Positions 23,692 through 34,300 of a stretch of 64,000 bases of DNA are shown here, in pieces. The stretch's first letter is position 1; every line of letters begins with the position of its first letter. A program made the position numbers and the translations under genes. Under the pieces are notes generated by a model that was not told the DNA's origin, did not search any database, and saw only the letters and a program-made list of their open reading frames with translations. Where the stretch lies: positions 1-64,000 of the forward strand of contig JAXLQL010000023.1 of the NCBI GenBank assembly GCA_046331625.1. Direction: 5' to 3'. Origin of the DNA: JAXLQL01 sp046331625 (GTDB lineage Bacteria > Acidobacteriota > Terriglobia > Bryobacterales > Bryobacteraceae).

Positions 23692-26600
23692 CTAAAACGC
23701 GTAGCGCAGGACCAATTGCATGATCCGCGGAGCGCGCGTGCTCGTGATAATCCCGAACTGCGTCGGTGTCTCGGCGTTGGTATTCGCGCCGCCCCACTGC
23801 GTGTGGTTGAACGCGTTCAGCATCTCCCAGCGAAACTCGAGCGACTGATTCTCGCGGATCCTCGTGTCTTTGAAGACTTGCAGGTCCCACTGATTCACGC
23901 CCGGCTGGCGTAGGATGTTGCGGCCCGCGTTGCCGACGCGCCGGTCCGCTCCACCCGCCGCCAACAACCGGAACGCGTTCACGTCGAACCAGCGCTGAAT
24001 CGTCTGCTCGCTCGACGGAAGGTTCCCGTCGCCGACACGATCGGGCCGGGCGCTGCACGCAGCCGCGCAGATGCCAGTACGCGAGAGGGCCATAGCCGGA
24101 CTCGTAGGCAACCCATTCATGAACTGCGAGATTCCGCGCAGTCCCCAGCCACCCAGCACCTTGTCGCCGGCGCCCTTCAGTTCGAACTTCTTTCCCTTCC
24201 CCACCGGCAGTGCGTACTCGAACGCCGTGGTGAAGCGGAGCGGCACGTTGAAGTCTGAGGGGCCGTAGGCAGTTCCGCGGTTGAACGGATCCACCCAAGC
24301 CGGACCGGCATTGAACGTTGATGAGTTGTCGATCGACTTCGAGTAGGTGAACGACGCGAGGTATGACAGTCCGTGCCACGGACGCTGCTCGAGCTTCCAG
24401 CCGAGGCCGTGGAACTTCGAAAGCCCCCACATGTCCTCGTTCTGGATGCGTGCGAAGTAGGGCATCGGCAACAGCGCTTGCACGTTGCCTGGTCCCGGCG
24501 CGCGGAAATCGATATTGTCGAACCCGAGCAAGTTGACTCCCTTCGCTCCCGAGTACTGCACCTCGAACACCAGCGTCTTGCTCAACTGCTGCTGCAGGGT
24601 GAGATTCCACTGCTGGATCTTCGCGTACGGGAAGTTTCTCGAGATGAACGGGAAGATGGTGAGCGGAGCCGTAAGCAGAGCACGCTCGGCCGTGGTAGCG
24701 CCCTCGGGGTTGTATCCGAACGTGGGGAGCGCGGGCGCCGGAGCCGCAGTCCAAATCGGACGTAGCGTGTTCGGCGCGAAGTCGTTGGTGGAAGCCAGCG
24801 ACTGGATCTGCGGCGAGTCATTGAAGATCGCGTAGCCACCGCGCAGCACCGTGTTCTTCGCCAAGCTGTAGGCGAACCCGAAACGCGGCTGGATGTTGTT
24901 GACGTCCGCGTTGTAGGGCGCGCGGTTGTCCACGATGCGAAGCCCGATTTCCGGACGGATGGACTTGTAGAAGTCCTGGATCGGGCCCAGATTGGTGGCG
25001 GACTTCGACACCAGCATCACGCGGTCTTGCACGTGCCATCCGAGCCCGCCGTTATCGATCTGCCGCAACGCGCTCTCCACTTCATAACGGATGCCGATGT
25101 TGAGCGTCAGCTTCGAGGTCACCTTCCAGTCATCCTGGATGAACGCGCCCACATACTTGACGTTCGAATTCCACTGCGTGGCGCGCGCGGTCTTGCCGGC
25201 GCTCGAAGCGTATCCCAGCAGGAAGTCGGCCACGCCCGACGCCAGTAGCGACCGCCCTTGGTTCGTGTAGTAGTTGCCGAACGCGGTGTTTCCATTGCCG
25301 CCCGTATAGAACATGTAGGTCTTGATCAGCCGCGTGTCGCCGCCGACCTTGATGTTGTGGCGGCCCTTCTGCCACAACAGGCTCTCTTGAATCTGGTACA
25401 TGTTCATCGTCCGGTAGTTGCCAGTGATCTCACTCGTGGTGAGGTAGCCGGGCACGGAAATGACCGGCGTGGCCCAGAACAGCGGCTCCGTAGCGGAGAG
25501 CGTGTTGGTGATGCCAGACGTGGTCACGTAGTCTTTGATGAACGAGTTGAGCGTGCCCAGCCGATTGCGATATCGCGTGTAGCCGAGGTTGAGGTTGTTG
25601 ACGAGCGTGGGGCTGAAGACGCGATTGTAGTGAGCGCTGGCAGTCTGCGCGCGGAGCACGAAGTCGCGGCCGTTTGAGTTGGCCGGCGCCGGTAGCTGCG
25701 GAGACGAACGGAGCTTTTCCTGATTCAACAGGTACCGGCCAACCAGCGTGTTGTTCGCATTCAGGTTGTAGTCGACGCGGCCGGTGACGTACTCGCGGCT
25801 GGAACGGCCGGAGGGCACATCGCTGAAGATGAAGTTGCGCGCCGGATCACTCGGGTTGTTGGGCAACGGATGGAGATCGACGATCTTGCGTGATATCGGG
25901 TCAATGCGGTTCTGCGGCAGCGTGTTGTTGGGGAACGGCGCGTTGCTCGCGAATGGATCGAGAATGGGATCGCTGAAAATCCCCTGGCGCTCGTTCTGCG
26001 TGAATACGCGACCCACGGGGGGATTGCCCGTTGAGGCTTCGCGGAAACCCTCATAGTTTCCGAAGTAGAGCAGCTTGTTCTTCTTGATGGGGCCGCCGAG
26101 CGCGCCGCCGAACTGATTTCGCTTGAGCGGCGCGGTTCGCGTGGAGAAGAACGGCCGCGAGTCCATCTTGTTGTTTCTCAGGAACTCGTAGACGGAGCCG
26201 TGGACGGAGTTCGTGCCAGTGCGGGTGACTACGTTGATGATGGCGCCGCCACCTCGCCCGAACTCGGCTGGCGCGAGGCCTGTCTGTACGCGGAACTCGC
26301 TGATGGCTTCGATCGACGTGTTCAAAGCGAGCCCGTTGCGGCCGCTCTCGCGGTTGTCGATGCCGTCCACCTGGTAGTTGTTCTGCTCCGGACGCTGGCC
26401 GGCTGCTGAAGGCATCGGGGCGTCACGAGTGTTGATCTCAGTGGAGCGGAAGTCGCCGCCCGCGGGAATCGCCATCGGCACCAGGAACGCGAGTTGGAGG
26501 TACGAGCGTCCGCCGAGCGGCAGGTTCACTACCTGCTCCTGCTTGATGGTCTCGCCCGCCGACGATGTCTCTGCTTCGAGCAAGGCCGATGTCGTTTCCA

Positions 26601-26952
26601 CAGTGATCGAATCGCTGACTTGGCCGACCTCCAAAGTGAAGTCGACCGTTCGCACCTGGAGGATCTCGATGCGGATTCCGGTTTGCGTCTGGGCCTTGAA
26701 GCCCTCTCTCTCGACGCGAACAGTGTATGCAGCGGCGATAGGCAGGAAGGCGAAGCGGTACAGGCCGGACTCGTTGGTGCGGCCTTCACGGACGAAGCCC
26801 GTTTCCGGGTTGGTCACGCGCACTCGCGCATTCGGAATGACCGCTCCGGTGGGATCTTTCACGGTGCCGGCGATGGAACCGGCGGTGTCTTGCGCAAGGA
26901 TGGGGAAAATGGCAAGCAGCAGCATCGCTGCGATTCTGGGGACTCTTGACAT
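23692..26952 (-). CDS. TonB-dependent receptor-like protein with carboxypeptidase-regulatory (CarboxypepD_reg) domain
   Basis: 1,086 residues from ATG 26952, which has AGGAT at suitable spacing; 13 further upstream codons are open but weaker. The signal peptide is MSRVPRIAAMLLLAIFPILAQ. Residues about 25-110 are a Cna-B/carboxypeptidase-regulatory fold (GSIAGTVKDPTGAVIPNARV). A plug-like region follows (VDGIDNRESGRNG, GGAIINVVTRTGTNSVHGS), then a long outer-membrane barrel ending in MQLVLRYAF with a terminal Phe. This Oar-like architecture is greatly expanded in Acidobacteria and is thought to import oligosaccharides or other large substrates. A classical TonB box is not obvious. The ligand is unknown. 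Its own promoter is predicted upstream. Confidence 0.9.
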   Translation of the reverse strand: MSRVPRIAAMLLLAIFPILAQDTAGSIAGTVKDPTGAVIPNARVRVTNPETGFVREGRTNESGLYRFAFLPIAAAYTVRVEREGFKAQTQTGIRIEILQVRTVDFTLEVGQVSDSITVETTSALLEAETSSAGETIKQEQVVNLPLGGRSYLQLAFLVPMAIPAGGDFRSTEINTRDAPMPSAAGQRPEQNNYQVDGIDNRESGRNGLALNTSIEAISEFRVQTGLAPAEFGRGGGAIINVVTRTGTNSVHGSVYEFLRNNKMDSRPFFSTRTAPLKRNQFGGALGGPIKKNKLLYFGNYEGFREASTGNPPVGRVFTQNERQGIFSDPILDPFASNAPFPNNTLPQNRIDPISRKIVDLHPLPNNPSDPARNFIFSDVPSGRSSREYVTGRVDYNLNANNTLVGRYLLNQEKLRSSPQLPAPANSNGRDFVLRAQTASAHYNRVFSPTLVNNLNLGYTRYRNRLGTLNSFIKDYVTTSGITNTLSATEPLFWATPVISVPGYLTTSEITGNYRTMNMYQIQESLLWQKGRHNIKVGGDTRLIKTYMFYTGGNGNTAFGNYYTNQGRSLLASGVADFLLGYASSAGKTARATQWNSNVKYVGAFIQDDWKVTSKLTLNIGIRYEVESALRQIDNGGLGWHVQDRVMLVSKSATNLGPIQDFYKSIRPEIGLRIVDNRAPYNADVNNIQPRFGFAYSLAKNTVLRGGYAIFNDSPQIQSLASTNDFAPNTLRPIWTAAPAPALPTFGYNPEGATTAERALLTAPLTIFPFISRNFPYAKIQQWNLTLQQQLSKTLVFEVQYSGAKGVNLLGFDNIDFRAPGPGNVQALLPMPYFARIQNEDMWGLSKFHGLGWKLEQRPWHGLSYLASFTYSKSIDNSSTFNAGPAWVDPFNRGTAYGPSDFNVPLRFTTAFEYALPVGKGKKFELKGAGDKVLGGWGLRGISQFMNGLPTSPAMALSRTGICAAACSARPDRVGDGNLPSSEQTIQRWFDVNAFRLLAAGGADRRVGNAGRNILRQPGVNQWDLQVFKDTRIRENQSLEFRWEMLNAFNHTQWGGANTNAETPTQFGIITSTRAPRIMQLVLRYAF

Positions 26953-26991
26953 GGCGATCCTAACCTCTGACCTGGATTTAATGCTGAACAA

Positions 26992-27020
26992 AGTATGACT
27001 CCCTGGTCGAGCGGTTGCAA
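26992..27020 (-). promoter_or_regulatory. Predicted sigma-70-type promoter of the receptor gene
   Basis: On the minus strand TTGCAA (27020-27015) is followed after 17 bases by CATACT (26997-26992). Each matches four of six consensus bases and the spacing is ideal. The -10 ends 39 bases before the chosen ATG, giving a normal leader containing the AGGAT ribosome binding site. Confidence 0.4.
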
Positions 27021-27372
27021 GCCAAGCCGTGCAACGTAGAGACAGCCGCTCTGGGTTTGAATAGCCGACAGTGCTGGTCAGCTACGTTTTCGTGCCTCTG
27101 CGCATAGTGCTCGTCGTCATCCAACTATTCGGGATGGGAATCGCATTGATCGATATTTTGGGGTCGCAGGGACTTGATTTCAGTACCACGAATGCCCAAG
27201 CGTGGCATTTGAGGGCGATTGCGGGCGCTGATCGTGATCGCCGCGAAAATGATCAATCGCGACCTTCGCCCGTACTCTCACCCTCGGTCATGATGGGAAC
27301 GCATCCCACTGCGGCCTCACTCGAGAATGCTCAAACCAGGCTCTGGAGTATGTACTTCCAATTCCTACTTTC
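27021..27372. other. 352-base region without a recognised gene
   Basis: The gap lies between the promoter of the receptor gene and the 3' end of the serine hydrolase gene. A plus-strand frame runs through it (from 27071) but continues antisense across the hydrolase gene, has no recognisable fold and no clear ribosome binding site. Base composition is less GC-rich than its surroundings around 27110-27200. I see no hairpin family, tRNA or terminator in it. Confidence 0.5.
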
Positions 27373-28602
27373 TCAGTCCACCGCCGCCGACACCGCCATC
27401 TCCACGAACGCGTTCCGCTCATCGCTCCCGCCCTCGCGGTGGATCATGAAGATCCCGATCATCTCGCGCTTGGGATCGATGAAGCAGTACGTGCCATACC
27501 GGCCACCGTGCCCATACGTGCCTGGCGAGAGCATCGTCAGCGTGCCCGTATTGTCGCGGACCACGGCCCATCCGAGTCCGTACCCCATCCCGGGACCACC
27601 CGCCGCGAGGTTACCCGTGTGCACCCGCGTCATCACGTCCACCGAAGCCTTCGAGAGAATCCGCGTCCCGTTGAGCGACCCGCCATTCAGCATCGCTTGA
27701 TATAGCAGGAAGAGATCGCTCGCCGTCGAGTAGAGTCCGCCTTCAGGCAGCGGATACTTCGCGCCCACGCGGAACTTCATTGCGCCCTCGCCCAGCGGGT
27801 CCGCCGTGTACTTCACGGGTTTGCCGTCTTTCAAGATGTACGCGGTCGGCATCCGATGATGTTTCTCCGCGGGTGGATACGTGTGCGTGTCGTGCATGCC
27901 GAGCGGCTTGAAGATCCGATCCTCGAGATACTTCTCGTACGCCACGCCGCTCACCACTTCGATCACGCGCGCCAGAGATGCGATGCCCGTATTGCTGTAT
28001 GACCACTTCGACCCCGGCTCGAACAACAACGGCTGTTGCGATTCGATGGCCACCACATCGGCCAACGACCGATGCAGCGCGCCGTGCAACTCACCGATCC
28101 CCGGAGGCGGATTCAGCGGCATGCCCGCCGTGTGCGTCATCAGGTCGCGAAGCGTAATTGCGCGTGAAGGCTTCTTGAGCACGATCGAGCCGTCTTCATT
28201 GCGCCTGTCGATCATCATCTGCCCGCGAAACTCGGGCAAGTACTTCTCCACCGGATCCACCAGCGCCAGCTTGCCGTCTTCGGCCAACTGCATCACCGCG
28301 ATGCAGACGATCGGCTTGGTCATCGAATGAAGCTGGAAGATGTTGTCTGTCTTCATGGGCTGCCGGGTCTCGATGTCGGTGTAGCCCGCCGCATCGAGCG
28401 CCGCCACCTGGCCTCGCCGCGCCACCAGCGTCACGGTGCCCGCCACGGTGCCCTTGTCCACGAACGCCTTCATGCGAACTGGGATCTGCGCCAGCCGGGC
28501 CGGATCGAGTCCGGTCTTGGCTTGGTCCTTCACTACCGCGACCGGAGCCGCCAAACACACGCTGATTGCGACGAAAAATGCGGATCTGAGCATCAGCGCC
28601 AT
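27373..28602 (-). CDS. Exported serine hydrolase, class C beta-lactamase fold
   Basis: About 409 residues from ATG 28602 (ATG 28593 is equally possible); the signal peptide follows (MLRSAFFVAISVCLAAPVA). The S93-M-T-K96 motif in QLHSMTKPIV is the SxxK nucleophile/base pair. S201-Y202-S203-N204 in KWSYSNTG is the YxN motif, and a C-terminal GHGG (TYGHGGRYG) stands in for the KTG box. These are the marks of the beta-lactamase/EstB/D-aminopeptidase group (Pfam Beta-lactamase). The substrate may be an ester, D-peptide or lactam and cannot be told from sequence. The start is close to the divergent oxygenase gene. Confidence 0.9.
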   Translation of the reverse strand: MALMLRSAFFVAISVCLAAPVAVVKDQAKTGLDPARLAQIPVRMKAFVDKGTVAGTVTLVARRGQVAALDAAGYTDIETRQPMKTDNIFQLHSMTKPIVCIAVMQLAEDGKLALVDPVEKYLPEFRGQMMIDRRNEDGSIVLKKPSRAITLRDLMTHTAGMPLNPPPGIGELHGALHRSLADVVAIESQQPLLFEPGSKWSYSNTGIASLARVIEVVSGVAYEKYLEDRIFKPLGMHDTHTYPPAEKHHRMPTAYILKDGKPVKYTADPLGEGAMKFRVGAKYPLPEGGLYSTASDLFLLYQAMLNGGSLNGTRILSKASVDVMTRVHTGNLAAGGPGMGYGLGWAVVRDNTGTLTMLSPGTYGHGGRYGTYCFIDPKREMIGIFMIHREGGSDERNAFVEMAVSAAVD

Positions 28603-28613
28603 TCTGTCATACT

Positions 28614-29549
28614 GTGTGGGTGCTTGCATTGCTGCGGCCGGAGCTTGCCGGCCGCGCTGACGAACTTCGTTCCCAGTTTCGCTCGAACCCGCCCTTCCCC
28701 CACCTCGTCATCGATGACTTTCTGGCGCCTGAGTTCTGTGCGCTCCTCCAAGGCGGATTCCCTCGATACGATGCTTCGGTCGCGATCAACGAGGCGGGCC
28801 GCGTGGGAGGCAAGGCGGTGTTCCAAGACGTGGCCAACCTCGGGCCCGCGTACGCCGAGTTCGACCGGCTCATCCAGTCCGGCGAGTTCTTGCGCTTCCT
28901 CTCGCAAGCGACCGGCATCCCGAGCCTGCTCTACGATCCCGCCTACGTCGGAGGCGGTTGCCACTTGAACCTCCACGGGCAAGACCTCGAGACCCACGTC
29001 GACTTCAACTATCACCCCCAGACGAAGACTCACCGGCGACTGAACCTGATCCTGTTTCTCAACAGCGACTGGCATGAGGAGTGGGGAGGCTGTCTCGAAC
29101 TCCAGAGCGATCCGCACGGCGCGCCTGAAGCGAATCAAAACGTGAAGGTGATCCCGTGTGCCAACCGCTGTGTGATCTTCGAGACCTCGGAGCGTTCGTG
29201 GCACGGCTTCGAACGGATCGATCTTCCCGAAGAACAGCGCGTCATCGGCCGCCGCACGCTCGCCGTCTACTTCTACACGAAGGATCGGCCCAAAGAGGAG
29301 ACCGCGCCGTCACACGCGACCTTCTACGTGCCGCGTCCGCTTCCCGATCGCTTTCAAGCGGGAATGACGCTTTCCGAAGCCGACCTGCACGAGATCCGCG
29401 TGCTGCTGCAGCGGCGCGATGACATGATCCGCTTTCTCTATGGCCGCGAACTCGAATTCGGGCGCATGGCGGAGTCGCCCACGTTCCGCTTGGCGCATGC
29501 GATGGCGTGGCCCGCCCGCAAGCTGCGCGACTTGCTGCGCAAGCAGTGA
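28614..29549 (+). CDS. 2-oxoglutarate/Fe(II)-dependent oxygenase, prolyl-4-hydroxylase type
   Basis: A 311-residue double-stranded beta-helix protein. Iron ligands are H128 and D130 in LETHVDFNYH and H197 in RSWHGFE; R213/R214 (GRRTLAVYFY) binds 2-oxoglutarate. The N-terminal FPHLVIDDFLAPEFC is typical of P4Hc proteins. GTG 28614 begins the longest frame; GTG 28620 and TTG 28626 are alternatives, as no strong ribosome binding site is visible. A C-terminal helical ~60-residue extension (after LLQRRDDMIRFLYG) is unusual. Members hydroxylate proteins or small metabolites, and the target is unknown. A small kinase gene follows 34 bases later. Confidence 0.85.
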   Translation: MWVLALLRPELAGRADELRSQFRSNPPFPHLVIDDFLAPEFCALLQGGFPRYDASVAINEAGRVGGKAVFQDVANLGPAYAEFDRLIQSGEFLRFLSQATGIPSLLYDPAYVGGGCHLNLHGQDLETHVDFNYHPQTKTHRRLNLILFLNSDWHEEWGGCLELQSDPHGAPEANQNVKVIPCANRCVIFETSERSWHGFERIDLPEEQRVIGRRTLAVYFYTKDRPKEETAPSHATFYVPRPLPDRFQAGMTLSEADLHEIRVLLQRRDDMIRFLYGRELEFGRMAESPTFRLAHAMAWPARKLRDLLRKQ

Positions 29550-29583
29550 GTTCGCTGGAACAGCGCGTTACAATCGGAAGGAA

Positions 29584-30336
29584 ATGTCCGCGACCGCAGT
29601 GGAGGAGCTCGAACGCCGGAACGCAGAGCTGGAGAGCGAGATTGCTCGCCTTCGGAGTCTCGAGCGTGATCGCAAGGATGCCAACTTCCACCTGTTGGCG
29701 CGCGGCTTGGCGCACGACTTCAACAATCTCCTCGGCGGAATCCTGGGGCACGCCAGTTTGATCGAGGCCACCGCCGATGCCGGATCCGAGATGCAGGAAT
29801 CGGCGCAAGTGATCCGGGAAGCCGCCGAGCGCGCCGGCGAGTTGACGCAACAATTGCTCGATAGCGCGGGCGGCCCTCGATTCGCTCGGGTCGATGTGCA
29901 TGAGACTGTGCGCGAGGTCGTCCGCCTGGTTGCCCCGACGTTCGCTGCCGGGCAGCGCGTGGAAACCAATCTGGCGGCGCCGATTTCCACCGTTTCCGGA
30001 GACGGTTCTCAGTTGCATCAGATGCTGCTCAACCTCGTGCTCAACGCGCGGCAAGCGCTGGGAGAATCAGGCGCGGTGTCGATCGCGACATCCGGCGGCG
30101 AGGGGCGCCTCTACTTGCGTGTGACCGACACTGGCCGCGGCATGACGGCGGAGTTGCGGCGGCGAATCTTCGATCCGCTCTTCACTACACGCGCGCTCCA
30201 GGGCGGCTCTGGGCTCGGGCTCGCGGTCGTGCGGCGTGTCGTGGAGAATCACGGCGGCAAGATCGAGGTGGACTCGACGCCGGGCACGGGAACCGAGTTC
30301 CGCGTCTCGCTGAACCTCAGTTTCTCTGAATCTTGA
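29584..30336 (+). CDS. Short sensor histidine kinase (no input domain)
   Basis: 250 residues from ATG 29584, preceded by GGAAGG. A coiled coil (residues 5-32) leads into the phosphoacceptor helix, H44 in LAHDFNNLLGGILGHA. An N-box (MLLNLVLNARQAL), G1 (VTDTGRGM), F and G2 boxes (FTTRALQGGSGLGLAVV) follow in an intact HATPase_c domain. There is no membrane segment and no PAS, GAF or HAMP domain, so the signal must come from partner proteins or the coiled coil. No response regulator is adjacent. It overlaps the DUF4097 gene tail to tail by 20 bases. Confidence 0.9.
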   Translation: MSATAVEELERRNAELESEIARLRSLERDRKDANFHLLARGLAHDFNNLLGGILGHASLIEATADAGSEMQESAQVIREAAERAGELTQQLLDSAGGPRFARVDVHETVREVVRLVAPTFAAGQRVETNLAAPISTVSGDGSQLHQMLLNLVLNARQALGESGAVSIATSGGEGRLYLRVTDTGRGMTAELRRRIFDPLFTTRALQGGSGLGLAVVRRVVENHGGKIEVDSTPGTGTEFRVSLNLSFSES

Positions 30337-31258
30337 TCGAGCCGTTCGAGGTGCTGAGATCGATCAGCGGACCACCGGAACCGATCGTTCCTTCGAGGTC
30401 GGTGCGCTTCTTGAGTTGCACGGCGTTGAGATCGAAATCGGTGGTGATCGAACTGTTGCTGGTATGCGCCCGGATGCGCGCGTTCGCCGCGGAAGGCAGC
30501 CGCAGTGTGATTGCGCCATTGCTCGTGTGAGCCTCCACTTCGCCATCGAGCGGCGCGTCAATGGCGAGGTCCACCGCGCCATTCGAAGTGCGGAGCTTTG
30601 CGCCGTGCGCCTTGGGGCCGACCAGCCGGGCCGACACGGATCCGTTGGTGCTGGTGACGTTCAGGGCCGCTGTTGCGCCATCGACCTTCACGCGCCCGTT
30701 CGATGTCTCCACTTGGGCTTCCCCGGTACAGTCTGACATCTCCACACCGCCGTTGCTCGTGTTGATTCGCAGATTGCCGCGGTACTTCATAGCGCGAACG
30801 GCGCCGTTGCTGGTACGAATCACACCGTTGCCTTCGAGCGAGTCCAGCCGCACCGAACCGTTGGAGCTGACCACTTGCGATAACTGCGTCTTCACGGGAA
30901 CGTGAATCCGGTACTTCGCGCCCGAGTTCCCCCAGCGCCTGCCAGCGATGCTCGGTCGAACGGTCCGAATCTCCACGGAGTCCGGCTTGGCGGATACTTC
31001 AATGCGGATCTCCTCGAGCGCGTCCTTGGTGGAGGCATACTTGGTGCCGTTGATTTCCACCTCGTTCTTGTCCCAACCGTATATTTCGATGGAGCCGTTG
31101 AAGTTCTCGATGGTGAGCCGGCCGCCTGGCGAAAGGGAATGGCTCTGGCGAAAGTCTTCGGTGAAGCGCTGGGAGTCGGCCCAACCCTCCATATGGCAGC
31201 CGCTCAACAGGAGCATCGCCGCGGGGGCGCAGAAGAACGTGAGTTTTCGTGCGTTCAT
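30317..31258 (-). CDS. DUF4097 family lipoprotein
   Basis: A 313-residue lipoprotein with lipobox LLLSGC. The mature part is a repetitive right-handed beta structure with recurring SSNGSVRLDSLEG, TSNGAVRAMKYRG and TSNGGVEMSDC units roughly every 20-25 residues, the hallmark of the DUF4097/adhesin-like beta-helix family. Often encoded near sigma/anti-sigma or two-component genes, its role is unknown. Here a histidine kinase lies tail to tail. The start is 96 bases from divergent pyruvate carboxylase. Confidence 0.85.
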   Translation of the reverse strand: MNARKLTFFCAPAAMLLLSGCHMEGWADSQRFTEDFRQSHSLSPGGRLTIENFNGSIEIYGWDKNEVEINGTKYASTKDALEEIRIEVSAKPDSVEIRTVRPSIAGRRWGNSGAKYRIHVPVKTQLSQVVSSNGSVRLDSLEGNGVIRTSNGAVRAMKYRGNLRINTSNGGVEMSDCTGEAQVETSNGRVKVDGATAALNVTSTNGSVSARLVGPKAHGAKLRTSNGAVDLAIDAPLDGEVEAHTSNGAITLRLPSAANARIRAHTSNSSITTDFDLNAVQLKKRTDLEGTIGSGGPLIDLSTSNGSIKIQRN

Positions 31259-31354
31259 GATCGCTCGATTCCTACCTGAATACGATAGCGGATCGCCAGT
31301 TGTTCCGTGCTAGATTGAAATTCTCGGGCCTCGTTCGCTTCACCCACAATCCTC

Positions 31355-34300
31355 ATGCAGAAACTCCTGGCCCTCAACCGGGGCGAGATCGCCATTCGTA
31401 TTTTTCGAGCAGCCAACGAACTGGGCCTCCGCACGGCTGCCGTCTTTTCGCAGGAAGATCGGCTCAGCTTGCATCGCTTCAAAGCCGACGAGGCTTATCT
31501 CATCGGCGAAGGCAAGGGTCCGGTGCAAGCCTACCTCGATGTGGAGGGCATCGTTGCGCTCGCGGCCGAGAAGGGCGTCGACTACATTCACCCGGGCTAC
31601 GGTTTCCTCTCGGAGAACCCTGCCCTGCCCCGCGCGTGCGAGCAATACGGGATCACCTTTATCGGTCCGAGCGCAGAACTGCTCGAGCTACTGGGAGACA
31701 AGACGGCGGCGCGGCGACTGGCAGAGAAGGCGGATCTCCCCGTCATCCCCGGAACCGAAGTGGCGGTGAAGACGCTGGCTGAGGCCGAGAAGGCGGCCAA
31801 GCGGATCGGCTTCCCGCTGATCATCAAAGCTGCGTTCGGCGGAGGCGGTCGCGGAATGCGGGTAGTAGAGATTGCCGCGGACCTGCCAGGTTTGCTCGCC
31901 GAAGCGCAGGCCGAAGCGGCGTCGGCGTTCGGCAACGGCGCGGTGTTCCTCGAGCGCTTCATCCGGCGGCCGCGACACATCGAGGTCCAGATTCTGGGCG
32001 ACCGCCATGGCGACATCATGCACCTCTACGAGCGTGACTGCTCGGTGCAGCGGCGGCATCAGAAAGTGGTGGAAGTGGCGCCAGCATTGAACTTGCCTGC
32101 CTCGACGCGCGATGCGATCACGGAAGCAGCCGTGCGGCTGGCTCGCGAGGCGGGTTACTACAACGCGGGCACGGTGGAGTTCCTGCTCGATTCGGAATCG
32201 GGCGAGTGGTTCTTCATTGAAGTGAACCCGCGCATCCAGGTGGAGCACACGGTCACCGAGATGGTAACCGGCGTGGACCTGGTGCGGGCGCAAATTCAGG
32301 TGGCGCAAGGGCACGCGCTGCATGGGGTCGAGATGAACCTGCCGCGGCAAGACAAAGTGCCGCTGCATGGCTTCGCGATCCAGTGCCGCATTACCACCGA
32401 GGACCCGGCCAACAACTTCATTCCCGACTACGGCAAGATCCACACCTATCGTTCACCGGCTGGATTCGGGATCCGGCTCGATGGCGCGTCGGCATATGGC
32501 GGCGCCGTGATCACGCCTTACTACGATTCCCTGCTCGTGAAGATGACGGCGTGGGGCATCGAGTTCAAGCACGCCTGCCAGCGCATGGATCGCGCTCTGC
32601 GCGAGTTCCGGATTCGCGGCGTCAAGACGAACATTCCGTTCCTCGAAAACGTGGTGAATCACCCGGATTTCCAGGCGGGAACCGTTACCACGCGCTTCAT
32701 CGGAGACAATCCGGCGCTGTTCCAATTCACACCGCGCCGCGACCGCGCCACCAAAATCCTGAGCTACGTAGCCGAGGTGATCGTCAACGGCAACAAAGAA
32801 GTGGCGGGCAAGAAGAGGCCGGCGGCGATTCGGATGGCGCCGGTTCCGCCGCATGATCCGGAGGCCGCGCCGCCAGGGACCAAGCAGCGGCTCGAGGAAT
32901 TGGGTCCCGAGGGCTTCGCGCAGTGGATGAAGCAGCAGCGTGCGCTGTTGCTCACCGACACGACGTTCCGTGACGCGCATCAATCCCTGATGGCAACGCG
33001 CGTGCGCACGCATGATCTGCTGGCGATTGCGAACTTCGTGTCGCACCATCTGCATGGGCTCTTCAGCCTGGAAATGTGGGGTGGCGCGACGTTCGATGTG
33101 GCGCTGCGATTCCTGCACGAGGATCCGTGGCAGCGCCTGGCCCGGCTGCGCGAAGCGATTCCGAACATCTGCTTCCAAATGCTGCTGCGCGCTTCGAACG
33201 CGGTTGGTTACACGGCGTATCCCGACAACGTGGTGCGCGAGTTCGTGCTTACCAGTGCGGCCGAGGGGATCGACATCTTCCGCATCTTCGATTCACTGAA
33301 CTGGCTGCCGAACATGAAGGTAGCGATGGAGGCGGTCCGCAAGACGAACAGCATCTGCGAAGCGGCCATCTGCTACACGGGCGACATTCTCGATCCCCAG
33401 CGCGACAAATATCCGCTCGAATACTACACGCGCATGGCTCGCGAACTCGAGAAGATGGGCGCGCACGTTCTCGGCATCAAAGACATGGCGGGCTTGCTGA
33501 AGCCCTACGCCGCGGAGAAGCTGGTGAAGGCGTTGCGGGAAGCTACTGACCTGCCGATCCACTTCCACACGCATGACACGTCTGGCATCAATGCTGCGTC
33601 GATTCTCAAGGCTGCCGACGCAGGCGTACATGCGGCCGACGCGGCCGTGTCGTCGATGTCGGGGACCACGTCACAGCCGAACCTGAACTCGATCGTGGCG
33701 GCGCTGGACAACACCGCGCGGGCAACGGGGCTCGACCGCGAAGCTCTGCAGCGTTACTCCGACTACTGGGAAGTGGCTCGGAGCTGGTACGCGCCGTTCG
33801 ACAGCGCGCCGAAGTCGGGCACGGCCGAAGTCTATCTGCACGAGATGCCCGGCGGCCAGTACACCAATCTCAAAGAGCAAGCCGAAGCGATGGGGTTAGG
33901 CGAACGCTGGCCCGAAGTGGCGCGCGCCTATGCCGACGTGAACATGGCGTTCGGCGACATCGTGAAGGTGACGCCATCGAGCAAAGTGGTGGGCGATCTG
34001 GCGCTGTTCCTGGTGAGCCACGGCATGACCACGCGCGAGTTGCTGCGGCTCGATGCCGGCCACAGTCTCAACATCCCGAATTCGGTGGCCGACATGATCG
34101 GCGGCTCGCTTGGAGAGCCGATGGGCGGGTGGCCCAAGAAGGTTGTCGAGGTGGTGTTGAAGGGCGGCAAGCCGAAGCGCGGTCGTCCGGGTGCACAGTT
34201 GCCTAAGACCGACCTGAAGGCGGCAACAAGCGAACTCGAGAAGAAGATCCACCGCGAGCCTTCGCGTACGGACTTGATGAGCTACCTCATGTACCCGGAG

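Noticed and set aside
27071..27700. Plus-strand 209-codon frame in and beyond the gap before the serine hydrolase
   Set aside because: It runs antisense through the hydrolase gene and has no ribosome binding site or motif; only its first ~100 codons are in non-coding DNA.
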